Shown piece after piece: positions 18,500-26,513 of a DNA stretch of 64,000 nucleotides. Source of the stretch: Sulfurovum sp. TSL6 (GTDB lineage Bacteria; Campylobacterota; Campylobacteria; Campylobacterales; Sulfurovaceae); the NCBI RefSeq assembly GCF_019972115.1, contig NZ_BPFJ01000002.1:124001-188000 (forward strand). Reading direction: 5' to 3'. Each line of letters opens with the position of its first letter. Position 1 is the stretch's first letter. Made by a program: the position numbers and the translations under genes. The notes beneath the pieces are model-generated. The model searched no databases, was not told the DNA's origin, and saw nothing but the letters and a program-made list of their open reading frames with translations.

Positions 18500-19429
18500 A
18501 TGTCAAGAAAAAAAGTAGCCATATCTGTCGGTGATCTCAACGGTATTGGGATCCAACTTATCCTTGAGAATCATGACATCATCTCTAAAGAGGTAGAAAC
18601 TGTTTACTGCATAGACAGAAGCATGCTGGAACAAGCAGCCCAAAAATTAAACCTACCCATACCTACGGATTTAAACACCATAGAAAATATAGCATCAGAC
18701 TTTGAAATAGACGCTGGAGTAGTCAGTAAAGAGAGTGGAGGCTATGCTTATGCTTCATTTCTCAAGGCAGTTGAACTCGCACGCAATAAAAAGGTCGATG
18801 CTATCACTACCCTGCCCATTCACAAAAAGGCATGGGAGTTAGCGGGTGTAGCGTATAAAGGTCATACCGATGCTTTGAGAGATTTTTTCGATGCAGAAGC
18901 TATAATGATGTTAGGCTCACCTAAAATGTATATCGCTCTTTTCACCGAACATATACCACTGAAAGAAGTAGCTGGAAGTATCAACGAAAAAGACTTGACA
19001 AGGTTTCTCATAGACTTTTACCAGACAGCCAAACCTGACACACAGGTAGCAGTTCTAGGATTGAATCCTCATGCCGGAGATGATGGGGTACTGGGTAATG
19101 AAGAGTACATCATACAAAAAGCTATAGACAATGCCCACAGAGAAATAGGCTCTAAGATATTCAGCGCTCCACTGGTGCCGGATGTTGCATTTACACCCAG
19201 AGTACGTGCGAACTATACACACTACATAGCCATGTACCATGACCAGGGCTTAGCCCCTCTCAAAGCACTGTATTTTGATGAAGGGATCAATGTATCGTTA
19301 AACTTACCCATACTGAGAACCTCCGTAGATCACGGGACTGCTTTTGATATCGCTTATAAAGGTGTGAGACTTAACGCCCTAAGCTATATTAATGCAATCA
19401 AATATATTAAGGAAAGAGATGAAAAATAG
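18500..19429 (+). CDS. pdxA: 4-hydroxythreonine-4-phosphate dehydrogenase
   Basis: 309 residues. PdxA features are present: GDLNGIG at the N-terminus, the metal-binding histidines in YKGHTDAL, in GLNPHAGDDG and in YHDQGLAPLKAL, and the last DHGTAFDIA. It oxidises 4-phosphohydroxythreonine to the amino-ketone used by PdxJ. It begins one base after pdxJ and its last 11 bases overlap the start of the M23 peptidase gene. Confidence 0.96.
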   Translation: MSRKKVAISVGDLNGIGIQLILENHDIISKEVETVYCIDRSMLEQAAQKLNLPIPTDLNTIENIASDFEIDAGVVSKESGGYAYASFLKAVELARNKKVDAITTLPIHKKAWELAGVAYKGHTDALRDFFDAEAIMMLGSPKMYIALFTEHIPLKEVAGSINEKDLTRFLIDFYQTAKPDTQVAVLGLNPHAGDDGVLGNEEYIIQKAIDNAHREIGSKIFSAPLVPDVAFTPRVRANYTHYIAMYHDQGLAPLKALYFDEGINVSLNLPILRTSVDHGTAFDIAYKGVRLNALSYINAIKYIKERDEK

Positions 19430-20393
19430 GCTTATCATAACGATCAGTGATGTTCATGCATCAAAACAGTACAGTGTCCATGAAATCATCAAAAAGGTTA
19501 TAGCTGGAGCGATTCTTCTTCTGATCAGCATTGCGTTTGCCACATATCTTTATATCCATTTTCTTAACAACCGAGTCTCTCAACTCAATAAGCAAAAACT
19601 CGCATTTCAAAATGAAATTGTAAAACTTGAAGAGACAAGTGAAACCTATAAACACAAAAATGATATTCTCGAAAAACAGAATGTGCGACTGACACATCAG
19701 ATCCAGGAGAATAGCGACAAACTCGTCTCAGTCAATGAAAAACTGGAAGAGGTCGAAGAGATGATCGGGTATGGACCGGATCTGAATGCCAGTTTTCAAG
19801 ACAGAGTGGAAAATGCACGTGAAAAGGTTGTTCAGGCAATCAAAGAAGAGGTTGAACAAGAACATATATCATCCATCCAGGAGGCTCTCATACTTAACAG
19901 TATCCCTAACGGAAAGCCTGTAAGCTATGCCCGTATCTCAAGTAAATACGGATACCGTACCCATCCTGTCACAAAAAAACAGTCTTTTCACCCTGCACTT
20001 GACTTGAAAGCAAAGAAAGGTACTCCCGTCTATGCACCTGCCAGCGGTGTGGTTATCTTAGCTAAACGTAAAGGTGCCTATGGGAACCTCTTGCTCCTTG
20101 ACCACTCTTTCGGGTTCAAAACTGCATATGGACATCTTAGTAAATTTGCCGTCAAGAGCGGCGATTTTGTCAGTAAAGGAGATCTTATTGCCTATGTAGG
20201 GAGTACGGGTCGAAGTACCGGCCCCCATCTACACTATGAAATCCGATATTTGGATAAATGGCTCAATCCAAAGAGCTTTATACAATGGAATTTAGAGAAT
20301 ATTAACGACATAAGCGATAAAATAGTTCAAGTTGACTGGAAAAGCATCCAGAAGCAGACCCAAGATATCATAACACTTTCTACACAACAATAA
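19419..20393 (+). CDS. M23 family murein endopeptidase (cell-shape Csd-like)
   Basis: 324 residues from the ATG at 19419, supported by AAGGAAAG before it. One N-terminal membrane helix (about residues 23-45), a coiled coil (50-110), then a complete LytM/M23 domain: H191 and D195 in HPALD, H239 in AYGHL, H270 and H272 in HLHYE. All zinc and catalytic residues are present, so it should cut peptidoglycan crosslinks in the periplasm. The next gene is a bactofilin; the same pairing (Csd endopeptidases with CcmA) sets helical shape in Helicobacter. It overlaps pdxA by 11 bases. Confidence 0.9.
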   Translation: MKNRLIITISDVHASKQYSVHEIIKKVIAGAILLLISIAFATYLYIHFLNNRVSQLNKQKLAFQNEIVKLEETSETYKHKNDILEKQNVRLTHQIQENSDKLVSVNEKLEEVEEMIGYGPDLNASFQDRVENAREKVVQAIKEEVEQEHISSIQEALILNSIPNGKPVSYARISSKYGYRTHPVTKKQSFHPALDLKAKKGTPVYAPASGVVILAKRKGAYGNLLLLDHSFGFKTAYGHLSKFAVKSGDFVSKGDLIAYVGSTGRSTGPHLHYEIRYLDKWLNPKSFIQWNLENINDISDKIVQVDWKSIQKQTQDIITLSTQQ

Positions 20394-20402
20394 AGGAATA
20401 GT

Positions 20403-21017
20403 ATGGCATTGCTCAAAAGCAAAAAGAATCCAAAAACACATGACAAGATCACTTCAGCAACCATTATCACTTCCTGTATGGAAGTCACAGGAAATTTACA
20501 TGGCAGTGATACGGTACATATAGATGGTAAAGTGGTGGGAGACATCATTGTGAGTAACACACTTGTGATCGGAACATCTGGTATTGTACAGGGAGAAGTG
20601 AAAGCAAAAAATGCGATCATTAACGGTAAACTTGAAGGCAGTATCATCTGTGAAACACTTGAAGTCATGGAAACAGGTGAAATTTCCAAACAAATTCAAG
20701 CAGATACCATGATACTTGATGGCACCGTTACGGGTCATGTCATTGGACTCAAATCGATTGAAATCCAGTCAAATGCTAAACTCACAGTTGAAAAACTTGA
20801 AAGCAAAAAAATTACTGTTAGCGGATCAGTGAAAGGGAATGTTGTCGCATCAGAACTGCTAGAGATAAACCGTACGGGTTCAGTAGAGGGCGAAGTCTCA
20901 GTCAAAACGATCAAAACAGCTGAAGGTAGCAAAATGGTCGGTACTATGTCTACTTATGAAGAAAAAACAGAGGAAGCTCAAGAAAAGATACAAGAAGGAA
21001 AGGCACAGATAGCCTAG
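20403..21017 (+). CDS. ccmA: Bactofilin (CcmA-like)
   Basis: 204 residues, started at the ATG after AAAGGAA. The central region is a regular series of short beta-strands rich in Gly, Val and Ile with turns such as IDGKVVGDI, GTSGIVQGEV and INGKLEGSI, the right-handed beta-helix of bactofilins; tails at both ends are unordered and polar. Bactofilins polymerise without nucleotide and recruit peptidoglycan enzymes. The M23 peptidase nine bases upstream is the likely partner. The C-terminal Glu/Lys-rich tail is longer than in minimal bactofilins. Confidence 0.92.
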   Translation: MALLKSKKNPKTHDKITSATIITSCMEVTGNLHGSDTVHIDGKVVGDIIVSNTLVIGTSGIVQGEVKAKNAIINGKLEGSIICETLEVMETGEISKQIQADTMILDGTVTGHVIGLKSIEIQSNAKLTVEKLESKKITVSGSVKGNVVASELLEINRTGSVEGEVSVKTIKTAEGSKMVGTMSTYEEKTEEAQEKIQEGKAQIA

Positions 21018-21024
21018 TCTTATT

Positions 21025-21249
21025 TTACCCAAAGAGTCCTGCTGACTCTTCTTCGACAATCTCACACTCATCATTCATTTTTTCACAGAGCTCTTCTTGA
21101 CATCGTTGACACAAATAACGATAGTTCTGCATATCATAATGGATCATATCACCCTCTTTAATATCATCATAACACTCCGCACATACATTGGTTACCCGTA
21201 AAAGTATCTCTTCTGTTGCTTCCTGTGTTACAAAACATGGACTACTCAT
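21025..21249 (-). CDS. Small zinc-ribbon-like protein of unknown function
   Basis: 74 residues from the ATG at 21249 (GGGAG five bases upstream); a GTG two codons earlier is the alternative. It carries two CxxC pairs, CAEC near residue 23 and CQRC near residue 47, spaced like a treble-clef or zinc-ribbon fold, plus one more Cys near the start, and ends in an acidic tail. It overlaps the preceding TPR gene by 8 bases and is likely translated with it. No named family recognised. A hairpin (AAGAGTC/GACTCTT, 21032-21050) lies inside its last codons. Confidence 0.7.
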   Translation of the reverse strand: MSSPCFVTQEATEEILLRVTNVCAECYDDIKEGDMIHYDMQNYRYLCQRCQEELCEKMNDECEIVEEESAGLFG

Positions 21250-21886
21250 TATCACTCCCTAGTTCTTTCATCATTTTTTCCGCTTCTTCCAATGTATTAT
21301 CTAACTCATATGCTTTGGTATAGCCAAGAAGTGCTTCTTTTTTTCGTCCCAGGTCATATAAAGTGTTTGCATAGTTAAAGTGGTGAGGTGCATACTCAGG
21401 GTCCAATGCAATAGCACGTTCATGGTGTTTTTCTGCACCCTCTTCATCCCCAAGTTTATGTAGCACATTGGCAAGTGACACATGTGCCATGTCATCTGAC
21501 TCATCGAGCAATAAAAGTTTTTCAAAACTCTCTTTTGCTTCTTCATATTCACCTGTCTGCATACAGACATAACCCATTTTCTGAAGGACTTCAGTATGAT
21601 TTTCATCAATGATCAGTGCCGAACCCAATGCTTTTTTTGCCTCTTCGAAATCATCTTGTGCCACTGCTTCATCTGTCATTTTTAACAGTTGTTCCATACG
21701 TGTAGGCTGTACTTCAGGTGTAGAAAATGTTTTATCGGGACGGTTGATACCACCTATTTGATCATCTGCTACTTTCGCTTCAAAATCCACCCCTCTTTTG
21801 GGATGATTTCCTGAAAAAAGTTGTTTAAAAAAAAGATAAAATACTCCTCCAGCGACAATAAGAAGTAATAGTTGAAATGTTGTCAT
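21242..21886 (-). CDS. Membrane-anchored TPR-repeat protein
   Basis: 214 residues. An N-terminal membrane helix (residues 4-20, FQLLLLIVAGGVFYLFF) is followed by a linker and four TPR-like repeats (about 65-205), with helix pairs such as GEYEEAKESFEKLLLLDE and GDEEGAEKHHERAIALDP. TPR arrays bind other proteins; the anchor suggests the repeats face the cytoplasm or periplasm at the inner membrane. It is followed by the small CxxC protein with an 8-base overlap. No specific partner can be named. Confidence 0.82.
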   Translation of the reverse strand: MTTFQLLLLIVAGGVFYLFFKQLFSGNHPKRGVDFEAKVADDQIGGINRPDKTFSTPEVQPTRMEQLLKMTDEAVAQDDFEEAKKALGSALIIDENHTEVLQKMGYVCMQTGEYEEAKESFEKLLLLDESDDMAHVSLANVLHKLGDEEGAEKHHERAIALDPEYAPHHFNYANTLYDLGRKKEALLGYTKAYELDNTLEEAEKMMKELGSDNE

Positions 21887-21948
21887 AGATTCTCCAATAT
21901 AGTTATCGAATGATAAGATAATCTAACTTAAAGCCAAAGAAAATCTGC

Positions 21949-21954
21949 TATGAT
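21949..21954 (+). promoter_or_regulatory. -10 box of msrB
   Basis: TATGAT 25 bases ahead of the msrB ATG at 21980, with AAAGGA as Shine-Dalgarno between them. Confidence 0.5.
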
Positions 21955-21979
21955 AGTAAAAAATTACCAAAGGATTATT

Positions 21980-22378
21980 ATGGCTTATAGAATAGAATTA
22001 GATAAAGATAAATTACAAAAAGAGTTAACACCGTTAGAATATAATGTATGCTTAAACCACGGTACAGAAGCACCCTTCCAAAACGAATTTTGGGACTCAA
22101 AAAAAGAAGGTATTTACACCTGTAAATGCTGTGGGACACCACTCTTTTCTTCAGAAGCAAAATTTGATTCAGGTACAGGCTGGCCAAGTTACTTTCAACC
22201 CATTAACGAAGACGATATAGAAGAGATTGAAGATGCCAGTCACGGTATGGTTCGTGTAGAAGTACGCTGTGGTGCATGCGGTTGTCATTTGGGACATGTA
22301 TTCCCTGATGGTCCGGCACCTACCTATAAGCGGTACTGTATCAATTCTGCATCGTTGAATTTTAAAGAAAAAGAATAA
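21980..22378 (+). CDS. msrB: Peptide methionine (R)-S-oxide reductase
   Basis: 132 residues from MAYRIELD, supported by AAAGGA upstream. Two CxxC pairs for structural zinc (CKCC and CGAC), the GTGWPSYFQP motif and the catalytic Cys in RYCINSASL are all present. MsrB repairs methionine-R-sulfoxide in oxidised proteins using thioredoxin. No signal peptide, so cytoplasmic. It converges on a small minus-strand gene with a one-base gap. Confidence 0.96.
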   Translation: MAYRIELDKDKLQKELTPLEYNVCLNHGTEAPFQNEFWDSKKEGIYTCKCCGTPLFSSEAKFDSGTGWPSYFQPINEDDIEEIEDASHGMVRVEVRCGACGCHLGHVFPDGPAPTYKRYCINSASLNFKEKE

Positions 22379-22379
22379 G

Positions 22380-22649
22380 CTATGATGTCTGTAGCTGTGC
22401 GGCGATACGCCCGGCAGCTTCATCCATCTCTTCTTTTGTATCAAAAATAAAAGAATGTTTTTCCTCTTCTCCGAGATTGACAAAAATACCAAATCCTACG
22501 ACTTCGACCTTACCTTTTGCCTCAATATCCAACCATTCAAGACTCACTTGTGTTGTTTCATCTTCATGTCCTGTCTTTACGACTGCTGCAGGGTAAAGTT
22601 GCGTGATCTTGGCTGTGTCGAATTGTTTATCTTCTATTGTGATTATCAT
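22380..22649 (-). CDS. Conserved hypothetical protein, probably leaderless
   Basis: 89 residues, acidic, without signal peptide or membrane segment. The pattern of alternating strands and a final helix (EEMDEAAGRIAAQL) suggests a small alpha/beta protein; I recognise no family. Its ATG lies only six bases after a perfect TATAAT (22661-22656), and there is no Shine-Dalgarno, so the transcript probably begins at or next to the start codon. It is divergent from yqeY. Confidence 0.7.
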   Translation of the reverse strand: MIITIEDKQFDTAKITQLYPAAVVKTGHEDETTQVSLEWLDIEAKGKVEVVGFGIFVNLGEEEKHSFIFDTKEEMDEAAGRIAAQLQTS

Positions 22650-22655
22650 AGAGGG

Positions 22656-22668
22656 ATTATAGTATAAT
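22656..22668. promoter_or_regulatory. Back-to-back divergent -10 boxes
   Basis: ATTATA-G-TATAAT: a minus-strand TATAAT (22661-22656) for the 89-residue protein and a plus-strand TATAAT (22663-22668) for yqeY are separated by one base. The two promoters must compete for RNA polymerase. Confidence 0.65.
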
Positions 22669-22696
22669 CACTTTAAATCTAGAACGAAGGACACTT

Positions 22697-23140
22697 ATGA
22701 GTTTAAATGCACAAATAAAAAATGATATCAAGGACGCAATGCGCGCAAAAGAGATAGTCAAAAGAGATACACTTAGAAATATACAGGCATCTATTAAACA
22801 GATAGAAGTAGATGAACGTAGAGAGGTGACAGATGCTGATGTTGAAACTGTTTTAATGAAGTATTTAAAACAAAGAGAAGATGCCAAAGCGCAATTTGCA
22901 GAGGCGGGACGTAATGACCTTGTAGAAAAAGAAGATGCAGAGATAGCCATAGTCAAAGCCTATCTTCCAGAACCGATGGACGATGCAGAGTTGGAGTCTG
23001 TACTTAAAGAAGTGATTGCTTCTGTAGGTGCCGAAAGTATGAAAGATATGGGTAAAGTCATGGGTGGCGCCAAAGCTGCCATAGGAAGCCGAGCAGACGG
23101 CGGACGTATCAACCAAGTAGTAAAAAAACTACTAAGCTAA
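22697..23140 (+). CDS. yqeY: YqeY/GatB-related tRNA amidotransferase-tail protein
   Basis: 147 residues with the full YqeY domain: LRNIQASIKQIEVDERREVTD in the first half and KDMGKVMGGAKAAIGSRADGGRINQVVKKLL at the end. The C-terminal part is shared with the tail of GatB, which touches tRNA during amidation. The stand-alone protein is widespread but its function is not settled. A GAAGGA Shine-Dalgarno precedes the ATG and a TATAAT lies 28 bases before that. Confidence 0.92.
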   Translation: MSLNAQIKNDIKDAMRAKEIVKRDTLRNIQASIKQIEVDERREVTDADVETVLMKYLKQREDAKAQFAEAGRNDLVEKEDAEIAIVKAYLPEPMDDAELESVLKEVIASVGAESMKDMGKVMGGAKAAIGSRADGGRINQVVKKLLS

Positions 23141-23166
23141 TAAAACACATTTATATATTCAATAAT

Positions 23167-23212
23167 GTCGACCTGAACGCCCTTGAAAGCAAAGCGATTC
23201 GAGAAGGTCGAC
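23167..23212. repeat. Dispersed hairpin repeat, copy 1
   Basis: An 8-bp perfect stem (GTCGACCT at 23167-23174 with AGGTCGAC at 23205-23212) encloses a 30-base loop. The loop matches the reverse complement of the loops at 31258-31301 and 37152-37195 (shared core AAGCGATTCGAGA), while the stem differs. A block GCTTTTTTGCTTCG then TTTTTTCTAAAAAAATGA follows and is shared with copy 2. Confidence 0.7.
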
Positions 23213-23303
23213 GCTTTTTTGCTTCGTTTTTTCTAAAAAAATGAAGAGAAGAACAACATCTTAATTCAAAGTATTAGGTAATTAGGGAGAATACTTTAAA
23301 AAA

Positions 23304-24098
23304 TCAATTTCCATACTTCAAAGCTTTAATAGCTGCAGTAATATCATCCTGTCTCATAAAATGTTCACCTACCAAAAATGCATCTGCACCTATCTTGGAA
23401 AGTTCTACCACTGTCTCATGGTCATTGATACCTGATTCAGCCACAATGATCTTACCATTTGGAATAAGCGGTATAAGTTTTTCACTCAAACTCATGTCCA
23501 TCTCAAATGTCTCAAGGTTACGGTGATTAATGCCGATGATATCTGCTCCAGCGAAAATAGCTTTTACCAGATCTGTTTTGTTATGTACTTCTACCAGTAC
23601 ATCCAGACCTAAATGCCGTGCATAATCATGCAACTCTTTTAGCTCTTTACGACTTAGTGCCATAGCGATAAGCAAAATATAATCTGCACCAAATGCCAAT
23701 GCTTCAAGTACCTGATATTTATCCACAATAAAATCTTTTCTAAGGAGCGGTATATTTACATAACGACGTACCATCCCTAAATACTCTTTGTCCCCTTTAA
23801 AAAAGTGTGGTTCAGTCAGTATAGAAAGTGAATCTGCCCCACCTTTTTCATAGGCTTGCGCTATTTCTACAGGGTCAAAGTCTTCACGTATGATCCCTTT
23901 ACTGGGACTCGCTTTCTTCACTTCTGCAATGATTCGGTAAGGATTTTCTTCAGTTGAACGTAAAGCGCTCTGTACATCTTTAGGGATAAATGGGTTAAAT
24001 GATAGAGAACGTCCTAACCACTCCAGAGGGTAATCTACTTTTCTTTTTTCTAGATCTGATTTTGTTTTTTTAATGATTTCATCTAATATCTGAGCCAT
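23304..24098 (-). CDS. trpC: Indole-3-glycerol phosphate synthase
   Basis: 264 residues. TrpC motifs: [49 protein letters not shown] and AFLVGEHFM. It closes the indole ring from carboxyphenylaminodeoxyribulose phosphate in tryptophan synthesis. It stands alone, away from other trp genes. Its promoter is TATAATACGCGAAA on the minus strand, about 27 bases of leader. Stand-alone trpC is common in this phylum. Confidence 0.97.
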   Translation of the reverse strand: MAQILDEIIKKTKSDLEKRKVDYPLEWLGRSLSFNPFIPKDVQSALRSTEENPYRIIAEVKKASPSKGIIREDFDPVEIAQAYEKGGADSLSILTEPHFFKGDKEYLGMVRRYVNIPLLRKDFIVDKYQVLEALAFGADYILLIAMALSRKELKELHDYARHLGLDVLVEVHNKTDLVKAIFAGADIIGINHRNLETFEMDMSLSEKLIPLIPNGKIIVAESGINDHETVVELSKIGADAFLVGEHFMRQDDITAAIKALKYGN

Positions 24099-24131
24099 AT
24101 ATCACTTTCCATATTTCTATAAATTTCGCGT

Positions 24132-24137
24132 ATTATA
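24132..24137 (-). promoter_or_regulatory. -10 box of trpC with CGCG discriminator
   Basis: Minus-strand TATAAT followed by A-CGCGAAATTT, about 33 bases before the trpC ATG. One of four promoters in the window with CGCGA just after the -10. Confidence 0.6.
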
Positions 24138-24155
24138 TCTAAAAGAAGCCCGAAA

Positions 24156-25409
24156 TTATTTACACTGTCTGATAGTATCCCAATGTTCTATAATTTCTTC
24201 TTCTTCCAATCCCTCTTCATCGACTACTCTTTTCATCAATTTATAGGCTTTATCACACTTACGCTGTTTATAGTATCCCCATGCCAAAGAGTCTAAATAA
24301 TAGATATTATCAGGTTGCTGGATCAATGCATTCTCTATCACACTGATACCTTTTTTAACATTGACCTCTTTATCTATCAGTGTATAGCCATAATAATTGA
24401 GGTAAATACTGTCATCATTTCCTAATGCAATAGCTTTTTCAAAATGAGAGATCACATCTTGTATCATTTTTTTGTCATTTTTATCTTCTGAGTTTTCAAA
24501 AAGGAGTACAGCCTTCTCTGCTATCCATTTTGAATTTTTATCTTCCTCATAGAGTTTATCGACAAGAGCCAATGCTTTAGAAAAATATTTTTTTGCCTTA
24601 TAGAGTTCATAGAGTATATCATTTCGACTTTGATCTGCTTCTAAGAAAACAATCGCACCGTCAAGATCTCTTTTGTACATATAGGCATCTATGATCTTTG
24701 TCAAATACTGTGGGTCATTGTCTTGCTGATACAATGCTTTATAGGTCTCTAAAATACCGTTAATATCTTTTTCTTTTTGGTAAAGCAAAAGCAATTTCGC
24801 ATAGACATCGTGGCTCACTATATTCATACGACGATGCGTTTCAAGTAACTGTATAGCCTTTTTACGTTCACCGGTAAACTCATCCATAATATCAGTCATA
24901 CGAAGTAATATCTCTTCTCTAGGTACGGTTTCATATACCCTGCTTAGAAGGTCTAATGCTCTTTTAAATTTTCCGGCATATAAAAATGAATTTGATGCCA
25001 GATCCAAATCCATAGGTTCTGTTGACTGTTCAAGCAAGTGTTCTGCTTCAATAGTGGCATTTTTCACTTGTCTGATAGTGAGATAAAGAGGAATGAGAAG
25101 ACGTCTCACTTCAATTCTGTCCGGATTTACCTTGTCCCATCTTTTTAAACGTGTGATACTCTCTAATATGTGATTTCTGCTCATCAATGCGGAACTGGCT
25201 TCTTTAAAGAGATAGATCTCTGCTCCAGTATCATCATATAGTCTTTTATAGACTTGATAACTGTTTTCATAAGCTTTATATTCATCATATAAAAGTCCTC
25301 TCATGATGAGTTCATCTTCACTTATCTTCATGATCTCTTTGGCAGAGCTCATCACAGTGCTAAAGATAAATACCATCAATAAGGATAATGCTATACGATA
25401 CCAGGACAC
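24156..25409 (-). CDS. Exported TPR/SEL-like repeat protein
   Basis: 417 residues starting at a GTG that overlaps the upstream gene by 19 bases; this start gives a good signal peptide (SWYRIALSLLMVFIFSTVMSSA), while the next in-frame ATG would destroy it. The rest is helical and built from degenerate TPR units (EAYENSYQVYKRLYDD, GAIVFLEADQSRND, NYYGYTLIDKEVNVKKGISVIENALIQQP). It probably works in the periplasm as a protein-binding scaffold. The operon partner is a YkgJ-type Cys-rich protein; no specific pathway can be assigned. Confidence 0.82.
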   Translation of the reverse strand: MSWYRIALSLLMVFIFSTVMSSAKEIMKISEDELIMRGLLYDEYKAYENSYQVYKRLYDDTGAEIYLFKEASSALMSRNHILESITRLKRWDKVNPDRIEVRRLLIPLYLTIRQVKNATIEAEHLLEQSTEPMDLDLASNSFLYAGKFKRALDLLSRVYETVPREEILLRMTDIMDEFTGERKKAIQLLETHRRMNIVSHDVYAKLLLLYQKEKDINGILETYKALYQQDNDPQYLTKIIDAYMYKRDLDGAIVFLEADQSRNDILYELYKAKKYFSKALALVDKLYEEDKNSKWIAEKAVLLFENSEDKNDKKMIQDVISHFEKAIALGNDDSIYLNYYGYTLIDKEVNVKKGISVIENALIQQPDNIYYLDSLAWGYYKQRKCDKAYKLMKRVVDEEGLEEEEIIEHWDTIRQCK

Positions 25410-25765
25410 TCTTTACGTACCTCTTCTTCATCATTTTTAAACTGTTCCCAAAATGGGAATGTACGACATTGTAAAGGCCGTACAGGGTAAATGGAACAAC
25501 GTTTCATCGATTCATCAAAAAATACACAGGCATAGTTATCTGCTGCAAGTTTCTTCTCTATCAAAGAATAGCGATGCTTCACTTTTCTTAAATACATTGT
25601 AGCAAAATCTTCTATGCTAAGGTTAACGAACTCTGCCATTTTCTCTATTTCAGTATATTTAGCCCAGATATAACCGCTCTCTCCCGTACAACAGTGCCCG
25701 CCACAGGCTTCACATGCATTAGGGTCAAATTTAAAATTGTACTGTTCGTGTGTCATGAATTCCAT
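25391..25765 (-). CDS. YkgJ-family cysteine-cluster protein
   Basis: About 124 residues. The YkgJ/UPF0153 pattern is clear: CEACGGHCC near the N-terminus, then CVFFDESMKRCSIYPVRPLQCRTFPFW. These conserved cysteines are thought to hold a zinc or Fe-S centre; biochemical role unknown. The start is the ATG at 25765, two bases after the upstream stop; a second ATG at 25756 also has a weak Shine-Dalgarno. It lies between the methyltransferase and the TPR gene in a coupled operon. Confidence 0.85.
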   Translation of the reverse strand: MEFMTHEQYNFKFDPNACEACGGHCCTGESGYIWAKYTEIEKMAEFVNLSIEDFATMYLRKVKHRYSLIEKKLAADNYACVFFDESMKRCSIYPVRPLQCRTFPFWEQFKNDEEEVRKECPGIV

Positions 25766-25767
25766 GA

Positions 25768-26463
25768 TCAAAAATCACCTTTTATACTATTGGTATTTGC
25801 ACGTTCAAATGCTTTCATCGCTTGTTCTCTATAGACACTCTTCTCATCAAAGACGACAAATGGAGGAAGTATCTTGGTCATGGATTTTGATCCCATACGC
25901 GCTGCGATCATCACCAGTTTGGACTCCCTATCTATTTTAGAGTGTACAAACTGCATTGTTTCAACAGTTATACCATAGGAAGTTAAATGATACAATAACA
26001 GGTCCACCTGCTTCGCATCATAACAGAAGATAAAATACCCTCTGGGCTTCAACAGTTTTTTGACTTTAGCTATAAAATCCTCTATAGGTAAATGATGTGC
26101 ATATCTTGCAATGTTCAAATGCGTGTTTTCACTTTGTTGAACATTTGAGTCATAAAAAGGCGGGTTTGAGATGATATAGTCAAACTTCTCATCTGTCGTC
26201 CATTCGGTAAAATCTCCCAGGTGACTTTGCGCTTCAAGGTTATTGAGTGCATAATTGTGTTTTGCATAGTCAAGCATCTTTTCCTGTTTGTCTATAATGC
26301 TCGTCTGTATGTTAAAATCCCGGGTCAATAAAAGTGAGATGATCCCTACACCGCACCCTACATCCAATAGTTTACCTTTGGGCTTAAACGAAGAGATAAA
26401 GTCATACAAAAAGATTGAATCACTGTTATAACAGTAGCCACTTGTAGGTTGATAAAGAAACAA
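25768..26463 (-). CDS. TrmN6-like tRNA/rRNA adenine-N6 methyltransferase
   Basis: 231 residues. A class I SAM-binding motif (LLDVGCGVGIISLLL, about 35-49) and the N6-adenine signature NPPFYDS near residue 100 mark the YfiC/TrmN6 family, which methylates A37 of tRNA-Val in E. coli. The only start in frame after the preceding stop is a TTG at 26463, with AGG six bases upstream; an out-of-frame ATG lies nearby. RNA substrate in this organism not certain. It diverges from bpt across a 50-base gap. Confidence 0.82.
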   Translation of the reverse strand: MFLYQPTSGYCYNSDSIFLYDFISSFKPKGKLLDVGCGVGIISLLLTRDFNIQTSIIDKQEKMLDYAKHNYALNNLEAQSHLGDFTEWTTDEKFDYIISNPPFYDSNVQQSENTHLNIARYAHHLPIEDFIAKVKKLLKPRGYFIFCYDAKQVDLLLYHLTSYGITVETMQFVHSKIDRESKLVMIAARMGSKSMTKILPPFVVFDEKSVYREQAMKAFERANTNSIKGDF

Positions 26464-26500
26464 ATCATGCCTTTTTTTGTGAATTTTACAATATTTTCAG

Positions 26501-26506
26501 TATAAT
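26501..26506 (+). promoter_or_regulatory. -10 box of bpt (leaderless)
   Basis: TATAAT followed by CGCGATT and then the ATG of bpt at 26514. The start codon is seven bases after the box, where transcription should begin, so the mRNA has almost no leader. Confidence 0.7.
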
Positions 26507-26513
26507 CGCGATT

